DNA from: Siphonodentalium dalli
Lineage: Eukaryota; Mollusca; Scaphopoda; Gadilida; Siphonodentaliidae
Length of the DNA stretch: 64,000 nucleotides
Direction of reading: 5' to 3'
Assembly: GCA_032622095.1 (NCBI GenBank)
Contig: CP136066.1
Location: forward strand, 169,332,664 to 169,396,663
The first letter of the stretch is position 1, and the number at the start of each line of letters is the position of its first letter. Positions 46,719-57,660 of the stretch are shown piece by piece. The notes under the pieces are model-generated. The model had not been told where the DNA came from. It worked only from the letters and a program-made list of their open reading frames with translations, and did no database searches. Made by a program: the position numbers and the translations under genes.

Positions 46719-48060
46719 CTGAAAAAATAAATGAGTCTAATAAATCCATCGTTTGTTTCAGTTTCCGGATTAAACGTTGAGTGTTAAAGTTAAACATACA
46801 GGTTTTACCACCACATTTCTTATTAAATAGTTCGTCGTGATAAAGCCAGACACTCTGAGAAAATGTACATAGTGTAATATGTAAATCAACTGATTTGAAC
46901 GGTTTCAGTTCATTGAAAGAAAGGCACTTCATTGTTGTGCCAATAAAATATTTACCAATGCACGCTTAACTGTTTAAATGGACCAGACCAATGGCATTAA
47001 AACAGTTTTCATATATAAAGAAACTAATTCTTGTCTAATCGTTGGGAACAGACTGCATGTGTCCGAACTTCTGACGGCTGCGAGAGACGAGGAGCGTATA
47101 ATGTCCGCGGACGATAATAACATGACAAGGGGACTATTTTATCCATTAAATAGTTCTATTAATCAGGCAGTCTGCATTTCGAAAAGCCCAAAGAAAAACA
47201 GAAGCGTACTTATTTATATTTTAGAATTACCTACCTTATTTAAATGCGAGATCGTACTACACACTTGAGGGTCTGGTCTTGTGAAGAATGGTTACTCGTT
47301 ACTTGGAAATTGTATACACAAACAAAATTGAATTTTAAAGATGCGGGCGGCGTTGGCGTTGGCGGTGGATATGCTGTTTAAATATTCACCTCCGTCAAAA
47401 ACCGCCATAAACAGAAGGAATAGTAAGATATAGACAGACTTTGTTCTTATGCCAATCAGAAATATGGCATAAACAGTATGTTATTGTCATTTTTCCCTTT
47501 GTTATGTAAACAAAAGCAAAACAATGTTACGTTACCTGCCTTTTGTTTAGATCCGATATGGTAAAAATAAAGAGCGTTATTTGTTACTGTTTTCCCCGAT
47601 ATGGAAATAATAAAGAGCGTTTATATCATTTTTGTGTGATTAACCAATATAATTGCGTTGTGTTGTGTAAACAGAAGCACAACTTATGTAACACGATATA
47701 CACCATCGTACGCCTGTTTACGCGCTGATTATGTTTGGCATATGAGCGGAACTGTATATATTTTGGTGTTCCTTCTGTTGATGGCGATTTGAACAAATAT
47801 AAATATTTCTCTCAAGAAGCAATTTTGCTGGTATATACAGAGCTATTAAGTTAGTAACAAACACGGTAACCCAAAACTGTTGTCGAAGTCAATTGAATTT
47901 CTGTCATACAGATCACGTCGAATAGATATCATGTAATACAATTTGCACAGACCTAACACAAGACAAGTGGAACAGTTTCTGTTAATTGCAAATTTATCCG
48001 AGAATTAATGAGAACTAACCAATTTGTCGTTTAGCGATAGTTTTTTTTTAGCAAGTTGTC
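46719..48060. other. Upstream of exon 2, short duplication only
   Basis: A tandem duplication of about 55 bp at 47545-47625 (GATATGG.AAAAATAAAGAGCG twice). No exon. Confidence 0.4.
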
Positions 48061-48089
48061 GAGAACTGGATTATTACCATGTTTTAAAT

Positions 48090-48970
48090 TAGGGTCGGTT
48101 GGATCATCTATGACAAAGAACGCGTTTGTTGTTTCATTCTCCATGTTTACGGCATATATTGAAGTGCGTTGTGTATGCTTGTTTTGATCGTTTGGTGTCA
48201 ACCAGATGGAACATCTTTAGTCTGAGAAAGGGTGGGACTTATTTCAGGGATGTGACCAGGACAATCATTGGGTACAATTGCGTATTTCGACCACACACGT
48301 GAACCAATTTTCGCAGCTTGACTAATTTTCGTTTGCACTTCCATCGATATTAAATTATAATTTTTCACCTGGGGTCTGAAACCTTCAGAATGATAATAAA
48401 TTTCAACCAAAACACCCCTGTGATTGTACATTTTCTGACCGAGATCGAATAGATATACTTTTCACTAGATGTTGGTTGGTTATTTGTAATAGAAACATTC
48501 GACTATCGTTTCCTTCCGAAATATCCAACTGTTCCAAGAGTTCTTCCAGCACTAATTTACGATAATGACCGTTCCTTGTTTTATTTACAATTTAAAGGGT
48601 ATATTAAATGGCGATTTGAAAACATTCTTTACGCTTGTTATGGTTTGCTGTCAAACATGGGTCATCTTTATAATACTAACTGTGAGAAAAGGGTGACACA
48701 TGACGTTGTTGGAGAGCGATTTTGGGGCGAGGGCCTGGTCTAAATTTCGATCGCCCGTGTGAACCAGTCGGTGTTCTCAACTTAACTAATTTTAGATCCC
48801 CTCGATATTTAATTAAAATATTCACCTGGTACCTGAAACCATCCAACTGATCAAAAATGCCAACCAAATCACCCCCCTAACCGAGTGCGAATTAATATCA
48901 CATTTGATTGAAACTAAGAAAATATTCAACGCACTTTACAATAGATATTGGCTGTTTATTTACACGAAGA
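48090..48970 (-). repeat. Two-copy tandem duplication of about 470 bp with a parallel open frame
   Basis: 48200-48430 and 48675-48870 align. On the - strand both read LVxI....GFRxQV, then a K-rich stretch, then GS...SK: one reads LVEIYYHSEGFRPQV and the other LVGIFDQLDGFRYQV. The shared frame is about 60 residues. No domain is recognised and no matching splice sites are evident, so a non-coding duplication is as likely as a coding one. Confidence 0.5.
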
Positions 48971-49560
48971 GAAGCACCAAATCATTGTTTCTTTACGACT
49001 GCTGTTCTTCCAGCCACGTGTATACAAATGTTCCACTTGTGGAACAAACCGGAGCATTCAATAAAACAAAAGCTCTGACAGCTAAACAAAGCCCCCATCC
49101 CCAGCAAATGCTTGGCCCCTGTGAGAGGCAAAGGAATGGGTGGCTGATTAAGGCGGGATAACTCTCTGGGTCAGGGATATACCTTGTCGACGAGAGTGGG
49201 TTAGGACCGGAGGCTCGTTCTCGACGAAAACTGCGAGTTCAGACTAAAATTATATGTCAAATTGTAGGTCTAGGTTTGCAGTATCAGAAACCAGTGGCAT
49301 TTTCTGGGAAAATGTAAGCTATAAGTGGCACAATTTTGTCTTCGAATGTACCCTTTGGCATTCGTACGCAAACAACGCAAAACCCAATTTACCCTAAAAC
49401 ATAACTTTGTGACATGTGGCTACGTGCCTCCACTACAATTCCATTTGAAAATATTTAACGTTTCCCACATGGACTACCCACAGAAACGAATTTACCAAGC
49501 CCACTAAACTAGTCTAAACACGTGGTTTCGGAATCCATTATGTCGATTTATTTGTCACCT
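48971..49560. other. Nothing recognised
   Basis: No exon, array or hairpin is seen upstream of the G-tract block. Confidence 0.35.
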
Positions 49561-49910
49561 GACAGGGGGGGGGGGGGATGGGTACATAGGCGTCAAAAAT
49601 TTACACGTAAATGTTTTCCTTATTCATTTAGGGGGGGGGGGGGTTGTCGGAAAAAATTTGCATGTAATTTTTTTCCAAATATGTATTTTCAGACTCACAA
49701 ACCGAACCGAGTTGTTGTCCGGCTGGGGTAGATTTGATTTTTTTTTTCTTGGGGGGGGGGGGGGGGGGGGAGCAAATGGTCAGTGAAAAAAACTGCAGTT
49801 TTTGCTGTTTTGGGGGGGGGGGGGGGGGGTAACCAAACCGAAGAAAACAGTTTCTTCCACCCTGTGTCTGCAGTTTTTTTCCCCCGCCCCCCCCCCCCCC
49901 CCCCCTGCAC
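49561..49910. repeat. Five G/C homopolymers in 350 bp
   Basis: G13 at 49565-49577, G13 at 49631-49643, G20 at 49751-49770, G18 at 49812-49829 and C19 at 49887-49905. AAATTT- and AAAACTGCAGTTTTT-type words lie between, and CTGCAGTTTTT recurs inverted. Open frames here are glycine or proline runs produced by the homopolymers. Confidence 0.85.
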
Positions 49911-50235
49911 ATGCACGCGGTTACTGAGGTCAATCCCGTATCACTACATGTATGACAGCCCATAGTTGTCACTTAAATTTTGTCTTTCTGTGGCGTGATA
50001 TCTATACATTTCAAATATTGTGTTCGTCGTGTGGTTCCGTATATATACATGGCAGTGAACGTATTATTGCAGACATGCTAAAGATGAATTCAGGGTTTCA
50101 AACCTCCAGTTACAACAACAGCATACACCTATTAACCACTTTCGCGTTGTGTTACTGCAGTCAATGAAATATATTAGGATTTACAGCTGGGTTACCGGTA
50201 AAATCTCGATATTAACGTGGTCTTTACGTGGTGTT

Positions 50236-50254
50236 ATCTCTCTCTCTCTCCCCC

Positions 50255-50306
<52 letters not shown>
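50236..50306 (+). repeat. (CT)n(AT)n microsatellite
   Basis: CT-rich tract at 50236-50267 followed by (AT)n at 50272-50306, at the head of the 131-bp array. Confidence 0.9.
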
Positions 50307-50309
<3 letters not shown>

Positions 50310-50312
50310 ACC

Positions 50313-50955
50313 GATTTCGATGAAACTTGGTATGTGGGTATATTTTCGGCCGGGAACTGGCATAGGCCTATTAATTTGCCCGTGCGACGTGACCTTGAAA
50401 TCGGGTAATTTCAAGGTCAAACGCCCGAATATCACGGGATTTCGATGAAACTTGGTATGTGGTGGTATCTTCGGTCGGAGAGTGGCATAAACCTATTAAT
50501 TTGCCCGTGCGACGTGACATTGACCTTGAAATCGGGTCATTTCAAGGTCAAACGCTCGAATATCACGGGATTTCGATGCAACTTGGTATGTGGGGCTACA
50601 TTCGTATGGGGAGTCTCATAAGCATATTCGTTTGCCCGTGCGACGTGACCTTGACCTTGAAATCGGGTCAATTCAAGGTCAAATCGCCAATTTTGATGGG
50701 ATTTCGACGAAATTTGATACATGGGGGTACTTTTGTCAACTGAGTGTTTTGGACGGGTCGAGTCGTGACCCCGACCTTCAAAATGATCAATTCAAGGTCA
50801 AATCGGGTAAAACCGGATGGATTTCGACGGGCACGTTTGTCGGGTACTTTTGTACGGGCAGAGTTTTGGACTGATCTAATCGTGACCCCCACTTGACCTT
50901 GACCTTCAAAATGGACAATTCAAGGTCAAAGCCCGGAGGAAGTCGGGTCACCTTC
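50313..50955 (+). repeat. Array of 120-131-bp units with TCAAGGTCA pairs
   Basis: GATTTCGATGAAACTTGG or a variant starts at 50313, 50438, 50569, 50700 and 50820. Each unit contains GTGCGACGTGACCTTGA or a variant and an opposed TTCAAGGTCAAA. Perfect TCAAGGTCA occurs at 50411, 50542, 50673, 50792 and 50920, and its complement at 50390, 50521, 50646, 50652 and 50894. It ends GTCGGGTCACCTTCTAGTAT. Confidence 0.9.
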
Positions 50956-51029
50956 TAGTATCTCATATATATTTTTGAAGACCTCTGTCTGTCTGTATGT
51001 TTGTCTGTATGTTTGTCATTAATACAAAT

Positions 51030-51505
51030 CTACGATTCTCGACCGATCGGGACGAAACTTGGTGCGTGTGTGTAGTTTGACCAGGCGGTGGACGTTGTCG
51101 TATTGGCGAGCCCGTGCGGCGCCCGCTTCGCGCATGCGCAGACGAGATCTCGGAAACGGGTGGAGCTATCGACTTGAAATTTGGTATGTGAATGTATCTT
51201 GCCCCGGATACGAATTTTATCTGGTCGCCAAGCCCGTGCGACGCCAGCTTCGCGCATGCGCAGACGAGATCTCGGAAACGGGTGGAGCTATCGACTTGAA
51301 ATTTGGTATGTGAATGTATCTTGCCCCGGATACGAATTTTATCGGGTCGCCGAGCCCGTGCGACGCCAGCTTCGCGCATGCGCAGACCAGATATCGGAAA
51401 CGGGTAGAGCTATCGACTTGAAATTTGGTTTTTGAAACGGGTGGAGCTATCGACTTGAAATTTGGTTTTTGAATAGCCCGGACAACGTCGGGCTCATCGG
51501 CTAGT
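51030..51505 (+). repeat. 122-bp tandem repeat, three copies
   Basis: CTTCGCGCATGCGCAGACGA occurs at 51126 and 51248, and a variant at 51370; GGTGGAGCTATCGACTTGAA follows each. GC- and CpG-rich. Preceded by a TCTGTCTGTATGTTTGTCTG leader and closed by GCCCGGACAACGTCGGGCTC and ATCGGCTAGT. Confidence 0.9.
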
Positions 51506-51509
51506 CTAT

Positions 51510-51945
51510 TGTATATTTTGGAAGATCTGTCTGTGTGTCTGTCTGTGTTCGCGATGAACTCGAAAACGACCGAGCCGATTTCGATGAAACTTGGTACGTG
51601 TGGATATTTTCGGCCGGGAACGGGCATAGGCCTATTAATGTGTCCGTGCGACGTGACCTTGAAATCGGGTAATTTCAAGGTCAAACGCCCGAATATCTCG
51701 CGATTTAGATGAAACTTGGTATGTGGGGGTATTTTCGGCCGAGGGGTGACATGAGCCTATTAATTCGCCTGTGCGACGTGACCTTGACATTGAAATAGGG
51801 TCATTTCAAGGTCAAACGCCCGAATATCACGGGATTTCGATGAAACTTGGTATGTGGGGGTATTTTCGGCCGGGGAGTGGCATAGGCTCATTAATTTGCC
51901 CGTGCGACGTGACATTGAAATCAGGTCAATCCACTTGTATAAGAA
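51510..51945 (+). repeat. Second array of TCAAGGTCA-bearing units
   Basis: The same unit as at 50313-50955: GATTTCGATGAAACTTGG-type starts at 51577, 51702 and 51833. TCAAGGTCA is at 51674 and 51805; its complement is at 51654 and 51779. Leader TCTGTCTGTGTGTCTGTCTG. Confidence 0.9.
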
Positions 51946-52082
51946 TTAGTATACAATATATATGGAATTATGATACAACAGATGTATATACACGATGGCG
52001 TCGGGTCCATCACTGTGCGTCCGGGGGGGGGGGGGTCCTGCTATAGTCTGTGCTACTTTATTATATTTAACGGTAATGCAGC

Positions 52083-53092
52083 CTAGTCGCTGATGTCAAA
52101 ACGGCAGGTTGAAGTTATGTAAGTTTGAACAAAATTGAATAACTTTCTATTTAAATTGCCATTTAGCGAGATGTCACCAATAAGTAGCTTTCCGTAATTC
52201 TATGATGCTAGAGTAATTCTATGACGTGTGTACAGCCCGCAATTAAAGAAATCATGACTTGCATCTTCAACTGGATGACCACATCGGCAACTTGGATTGT
52301 CACTAATAAAGTTGCAAAATTTGTCAGCATTTAGGTCGCTACATAAGTTACGGAGCTTACAGTGGATTATGTTCTGTCGTCGTTTTCCTATATTGAAATG
52401 ATCAGGGGGTTTCAGTACTATATTTGTTGATGCTAATTTTGTTTTGAAAACGTTTAGTGAGCAACTAGTTCTTACTTCTTTGGAGATTTCGTCCCAGTCC
52501 TTAGTTGATCGCGGGAAGAATGAATCATTAGTTGATCGCGGGAAGAATGAATTATTAAAATGTTTAGTCCTCCATTGATATGGCGGGAAAGAGATATTGT
52601 ATCTTAGTCTATTGGTCGTTTCTGGGCGGGTTGGCAAGAGATCAGTCAAATAGCTTGGGGTTTTATGGTTTACTATCCTATACATGGTATGCAATCTGTG
52701 ATATTTTCGTCTGTCCGTCAATGTTCTCCAACCTAATTCGCATAATAGTTTATCTTGTGGGACTGATCGGGTAAGTCCAGTGATTAAACGGGCAGCATCG
52801 GCGTGTAATCTGTCTAACTTGATCAAAAGGTTTGCAGGGGCCGATCCCAGACTACATCGGCGTAGTCCATAAGGGGCAGTATATATGATCGGTATATTAT
52901 TTCCAGTGTGTTTCGATTAAGCATAAACTTCAACTTTCTCAAGTAAGCGAGGCGTCCGTAAAGCTTTAACAATTCATCAATTTGTCGGTTCCAGTCCATA
53001 TCACTTTGAATGAATAACCCGAGATGTTTATAAGACTCTACTTGACTTATACTGCTACCGTTTAGTGATAAAGGGATTATAAGGTAAAGCAA
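52083..53092 (-). pseudogene. Non-LTR retrotransposon (LINE) reverse-transcriptase C-terminal remnant
   Basis: Reading from 53092 down: HLGLFIQSDMDWNRQID, then NTLEIIYRSYILPLMDYADV and VWDRPLQT; a frameshift near 52824; then DRLHADAARLITGLTR, a short tandem duplication (SFFPRSTND/SFFPRSTKD, 27 bp), the Cys-His segment CRCGHPVEDASHDFFNCG, an in-frame TAG near 52200, and KLFNFVQTYITSTCRF to a stop at 52085-52083. This order (thumb/connection after the catalytic domain, YADVVW, AARLITG, CCHC-like finger) is characteristic of the C-terminus of LINE ORF2 proteins. The catalytic YADD part and endonuclease are absent, so it is a 5'-truncated, dead insertion. Confidence 0.9.
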
Positions 53093-53655
53093 TTAGGGTG
53101 TCTGGACGTTATATAAACGTGAGACTTGTATTCGATTCTGTTGATATAATCGGATACACACATTATATTTAACACAGTTTTTTTATATAATTAAAACTTT
53201 AGAATCGGTGTAGTATAAAAACAAAGTTTGGAAATTTTTTCCAAAAACTCCATTCAAATGCCTAAATAAGTAGAATGGTTTTGTCCTATGATATCTATCT
53301 AATATATTTAACCCATTCAGGTCGGTAAAATAGTCAATAATGTATTATGAAGACTTCTGACTGTTTTATAAATATATAGGTGTGAATTACATAATTTACC
53401 GAAATCATCCTTTAATAGTGATTATTATTACTATGTACTTAACATCACACAAGATATATTCGAGAACTTTCCACAATATAGCTGTAGATCATGACTGACT
53501 TTAATTAACATTAAATTTTGTCATAACAAATACGAAAAAAATGAACGCTCTTTATATAACTATTATGCTGCAACCTACAATTAAGTGTTGGTATAACGAT
53601 TTGCTATAATATAATTGATCTTACCTGGCCACTAATAAGTCTCGATGGTGAAAAA
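53093..53655. other. Nothing recognised
   Basis: AT-rich sequence without an exon or clear repeat. Confidence 0.35.
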
Positions 53656-53659
53656 TAAT

Positions 53660-53805
53660 AGATTTCAAAAATCTGATATCTAATAACTCAGATCTTTGAT
53701 GGATGGGTTCCACCACTCGAATCAAATGTTTTACCCCCCCCCGAAGCCAAATGAATAGTAAATGAGGGGAGTTTAATCGGATTATGCATCTTTAAGATAT
53801 CAAAA
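53660..53805. repeat. Solo arm of the 16.7-kb foldback family
   Basis: GATATCTAATAACTCAGATC, TTTGATGGATGGGTTCC and ACTCGAATCAAATGTTTTAC match the right arm at 17095-17215. The opposite arm is absent. Confidence 0.75.
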
Positions 53806-53984
53806 CTTTACGAAATAGATTATCCCATCGTGATGAAAGTTTACAATGGAATGATCGATTATTCAGCTGGAGGGTGTTCAAGAAAACTGAGTAGACGACC
53901 ACCAGATGAAAAGATAATGTAATAAAACAAGTGCTATACAGAAGCATTCCTATTCACTGGTGGGGAAATGATTAGATGATAAGT

Positions 53985-54080
53985 TCAACGAACGACCTAT
54001 GTTGAACTTATTATCTGAACATTTCCTATAAGGCAACCACTCGTTAATGAGTATTTAGTAAAGAATGGGTTAGTATCCTA
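53985..54080. repeat. Family C fragment
   Basis: GTTGAACTTATTATCTGAAC and ATTTAGTAAAGAATGGGTTA recall 42725-42865 and the ends of 62852-63097. Confidence 0.5.
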
Positions 54081-54114
54081 ATCAATTAATTAAAACTATG
54101 ACATCGTTACTCAC

Positions 54115-54117
54115 CAT
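54115..54117 (-). CDS. CALM: Candidate first coding codon (exon 1) of calmodulin gene 2
   Basis: On the - strand, ATAATG is followed directly by GTGAGT, a consensus donor, with A at -3 of the ATG. In animal calmodulin genes exon 1 is the 5' UTR plus the ATG alone, with the intron right after it, which is what exon 2 (phase 0 start at ADQL) requires. The adjacent 54150-54300 is CpG-rich. This would make intron 1 about 7.4 kb and place the LINE remnant inside it. ATG plus GTGAGT can arise by chance, and another candidate (ATG plus GTAATA) is at 48080-48078. Confidence 0.45.
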
Positions 54118-54139
54118 TATAAATAAGTGTTCGTGTAAG

Positions 54140-54305
54140 AGAGGCAGAACTTTACGGTGTATGCGCAGCCGGTGTCGATGGGTGACCGGACAGTAATGAC
54201 GAATTTGTCGCAATGCGCAAAATGACGTGTCATTTGTCACGCTCCGAAAAGCCGAAAAACAAGAACCGATCCCCCACCAAATATATCCAGACAGCGGATT
54301 ATTGT
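54140..54305 (-). promoter_or_regulatory. CpG-rich candidate promoter / 5' UTR
   Basis: CpG words are concentrated here (GTATGCGCAGCCGGTGTCG, GACGAATTTGTCGCAATGCG, ACGCTCCGAAAAGCCG) in otherwise CpG-poor surroundings. It contains a CRE-like near-palindrome TGACGTGTCA. Its place just upstream of the candidate ATG on the - strand is the reason for proposing a promoter. Confidence 0.35.
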
Positions 54306-54404
54306 TTGCGGCTGTTTGTACATGACTGTTAAAATTGTGTTATGGACCCGATCATCAGCGAGTAAATTTCATGTGCTAGTCACGACATAGCTGTATAATT
54401 AGGG

Positions 54405-55065
54405 ACGTGGTGACAGGGGTGGCGCCTTGGATGGGGGGGGGGGGGGTCGCTCGCCACCCAACTTTAGTCAAAATTTAGAAAGTTCATGACTCATTGATAA
54501 TGTCACACCATGTATTCCAAACGGTATGGTTTTATTACTGAGGTTTCCAGAGGGTGAATTTGATTACGATAGCACGCCGTGCGTGATAGCGTCAGTAAAT
54601 TCATCATCCAGTGACCTCTTTTTAAAGAAAGTTTTGGACTCCCGAAATGGCAATCAGTTGAAAAATAGGTACGAAATGGAAAGTTCCAACCCAAAGGTGT
54701 GTGCAAAACCCAAGGTGTGTGTGCAAATTATTGAATGCGTGCACTTTTGGTCTTTGGGTCTGGTTGTGGTGTGGTTGTGCAGCTGGAAATGATACGGTAT
54801 ACTCCCCTCAGCAGAGAGGGTGAGCACAGGGACATCTCTAGAGTGTCTCCGTTAGGGGATCCACATTGAAACAGATGCCAATTTCAGTCAAAATATTGGA
54901 CCGAAAGTAGAAGCATATTCGATTTCTGTTTTAAACAAAAAAACAAATTTGCAGCATGGATTGGAATGTTATAAAAACAAGCTGGTTTCGTGTTAGGTGT
55001 GACATTTCCGACTGAATGTTTTGGCCAATGTGAGACACTCCCAAACCAACCCCCTGTCACCACAA
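54405..55065. mobile_element. Family E element with G14 tract
   Basis: Left end GGGACGTGGTGACAGGGGTG near 54405 and G14 at 54433-54446. The right end near 55040-55063, CCCCCTGTCACCAC, is its inverted complement. Interior words GGAAAGTTCCAACCC and GTGACATTTCC recur in the 44.3-kb element. It has swallowed a family D hairpin (54545-54620). Confidence 0.65.
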
Positions 55066-55282
55066 ATATTTGTTAAACTAATTACCTGAACATTCCCCAC
55101 AAACAAATACCAATCATTCTGCACTAGTACATGTAGGATACATTATCTTCGAGTTTGTATAAGTCCGCATATATATTACTGATTATTCATTCCCATCCCG
55201 TTGTTTAGTAATCCTGTTGCTGGAATAATTCGATTCCCAAATGCATTGACATGATTCAAGACTGTTAAATGCCCCCTTAATG

Positions 55283-55665
55283 TTCGAGTGCCCAGATAAC
55301 ATTATACACAACATATTCCATATTATATACCATTTGGAAGAGGAACCAAACATATATTTTTTTCAACAGAATACGGACCAGAGTGATAGTGATCGCGAGT
55401 CTCAGATTAACCCCAAGACTTCCATAGTTCAAACCAAGATATAGAGTTATTCCCCTTCCATTGAGCATGATAGACTTTATGGTACAGTCCGGATAAAAAT
55501 TAAGCACAGAACATACCTCGGTACATCGACAGAAACAACATGTTTCCAGTTTCTTCGACCGGATCAGTAGATAATACATTGTTTTGGATCTTCCTCTTTC
55601 AAATAGTACATAATATGAAATACGTTGTATATAATGTGATCTGGCGATTCGAAAATTAAGTGGGG
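55283..55665. mobile_element. Foldback element of about 380 bp
   Basis: Left arm GAGTGCCCAGATAACATTAT, ACACAACATATTCCATATTA and TTGGAAGAGGAA pairs with the right arm TTTCAAATAGTACATAATAT, ATACAACGT..and GATCTGGCGATTCGAAAA. A partial relative is at 33958-34260. Confidence 0.75.
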
Positions 55666-55934
55666 CTTTAAAAGAATGTTAGTTTTTGCTGGAAAATTGT
55701 AAGCATCCGCTTGCAAGAACTAGCCCAATTAATACAAATGTTGGTATGAATGTCATTAAATCAGGGAAAACTCAACTGTAAATGGGCCACAATATTAGAG
55801 ATGGATGGTCAGCTGGGGATTTGGCGTTGGACATATGCCTTACAACTCATCTCAGCCCAAAGGTTTATATTAGTTCTTCCAAAATGGACGCTTACAATTT
55901 TCCAGCACAAACTAAGATTCCTTTAACAGTCTTC

Positions 55935-56789
55935 ACACCGTATTACCGATCCGGATTACCACCGGTCACGATGCGGATCACTACCGGCTGAAAGTGGCTT
56001 GCCGCCGTCTTTCTTACATACATTAGAAAATGGCCACGCCAAGAAAATATAAAATAATCGCCTACGATAACCTTAGAGGTAGCATATGTTACTAGGATCT
56101 AGTTGCACGTGGCCCATTATTTATCTTCATTGGCACAATACATGATGCAAATGCATGGAATTTTCTCTTATTTCTGTTGCGTATACAAGAATGTCCATAA
56201 CTGTACAAAATGGCAATATGGTTTGTCAAGTTGAATGTAAATTAAACGCATAGTATCGATTTCCATACTCATGGGTTCCAAAAAACAGGATGCGGATCGG
56301 CACCGTTCACTATTTTATTTACACATCCGTATCACCTGCCGGTACAGATCCGTACCCGTTCATTTCATGGGTATCTATGTTCAAAACGTCCCAGATGGCC
56401 ACAAATCGAACATACAAACGTGTACATTAGGCGAATGACTTAGTAAATGGTCTATCTTTTCGTACCACGAGAATACCGCATAAAGAAATAAAACATGAAC
56501 CATCCATATCAGCTACTGCTCGAAATAATGAAACACAATGGTAAACATGCGTTACAAATATAAGAATAAGTGAACATATATTGTATACTTATCAGATTTA
56601 TCGGCGTCCTCCGCTAGCCCAGTTACTCCTATACACGAAGGGAGAACAAATTCACACCTTCCACAAAATGTAGGGCGAAAATGATCCAACTATACATATA
56701 CAATGATGCCACGTGGCACGCTTTTGTCAAAACAGCCGGTAGTGATCCGCACCGTGACCGGTGGTAATCCGGATCGGTAATACGGTGTG
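55935..56789. mobile_element. Inverted-repeat element of 855 bp
   Basis: Terminal repeats of about 56 bp: CACACCGTATTACCGATCCG, then GATTACCACCGGTCACG and GATCACTACCGGCTG at 55935-55990 against their complements at 56733-56789, with very few mismatches. GC-rich ends contrast with an AT-rich core. Diverged internal copies of GATGCGGATCGGCACCG lie near 56289. Confidence 0.9.
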
Positions 56790-56923
56790 GTCTTGAAGCA
56801 GTGTTGCTCTTCATTCAATTATTTTACTAGTTCCGATCGTGTACCTTTCATCGCAGTTACATTAATTCATTTTAAATAAGTTTTTTATACTTGCTGAGAA
56901 CGCTCTTCCCAAAATTTCCCTTC

Positions 56924-57068
56924 TAATGCCCTAATTAATCTACTCTTTAACTACAGCAGAATTATGGGTAACCTTTCAGGATTTAGTCGGAACTATGGCT
57001 TGTTGCCATTCATCGGAAAGCTCTCCATAATTCTGCTGTAGTTAAAGAGTCGATTACTTAGGGCATTA
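56924..57068. mobile_element. Foldback of about 145 bp
   Basis: TAATGCCCTAATTAATC and TACTCTTTAACTACAGCAGA plus ATTATGG on the left pair with complements to 57068; arms of about 43 bp. Confidence 0.85.
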
Positions 57069-57134
57069 CTGAAAGTCATCATTTTTACATTTTTATTGTT
57101 ATTTTATATGCTTTCAGACAGCATAGATTCCTTG

Positions 57135-57212
57135 ATATATTTAGCAATATATATGTTTGATATGCATTTAATGTGTATCAAACAATCAAAAACATATATA
57201 TTGCGAAATAGT
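57135..57212. repeat. Short inverted repeat
   Basis: TATTTAGCAATATATATGTTT-like left arm (TTAGCAATATATATGTTT) and right arm AAACATATATATTGCGAA, about 30-bp loop. Confidence 0.7.
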
Positions 57213-57655
57213 TTAATACTGGTTGTATTAGTTGTGGCAAATCGATTATGATCAAGATGGCTGTAAACGCCCTTTATCAAACACCAGTGCAGCCATTGGT
57301 TGGTTGGTTCAAGTAGCTTCCTCCGTTGTCTTTGGAGAACCCTGTAGAAACAGGTATGTTGTGATCTTCTATTGAAGCACCAATCAGTTTCTGGTATATA
57401 TCAGAAGTGTCTAACACAGAAGAAGAAGCACATGTAGTATGAATATCACATAATTATACAGTTGTTAGTCAGCCTAATCAAATGGTTAGATTAGGAGAAA
57501 TTTAATTTGACACATAGTCCATGATTGTATAGTAGAGTTAGTTTGTGAAATTACTGAGGATTAAGAATTGCTGTTCTGGCTAAATGAAGTTCGAACAACA
57601 TGGTTCTGCTAATCTTCTCCACATTGTTTGATATTGTATTAGTCTGACCTATCAA
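57213..57655. other. Mostly unrecognised; family F terminus at 57240-57310
   Basis: GATTATGATCAAGATGGCTG and AACACC.GTGCAGCCAT recur near 62550-62600 and, inverted, near 58420-58465. Confidence 0.45.
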
Positions 57656-57660
57656 CAAAT

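Noticed and set aside
48078-48080. Alternative first exon of calmodulin gene 2 (ATG followed by GTAATA on the - strand)
   Set aside because: Weaker donor and no CpG-rich context; the 54115-54117 candidate is preferred, though neither is proven.
49628-49972. Gly- or Pro-rich frames of up to 114 residues
   Set aside because: Produced by G and C homopolymers read in several frames; no start context or homology.
50149-51712. Frames with ISMKLGMWGYFRPG-type repeats
   Set aside because: Read-through of the 125-131-bp and 122-bp DNA arrays; open in several frames and on both strands, as expected from repeats and not from genes.
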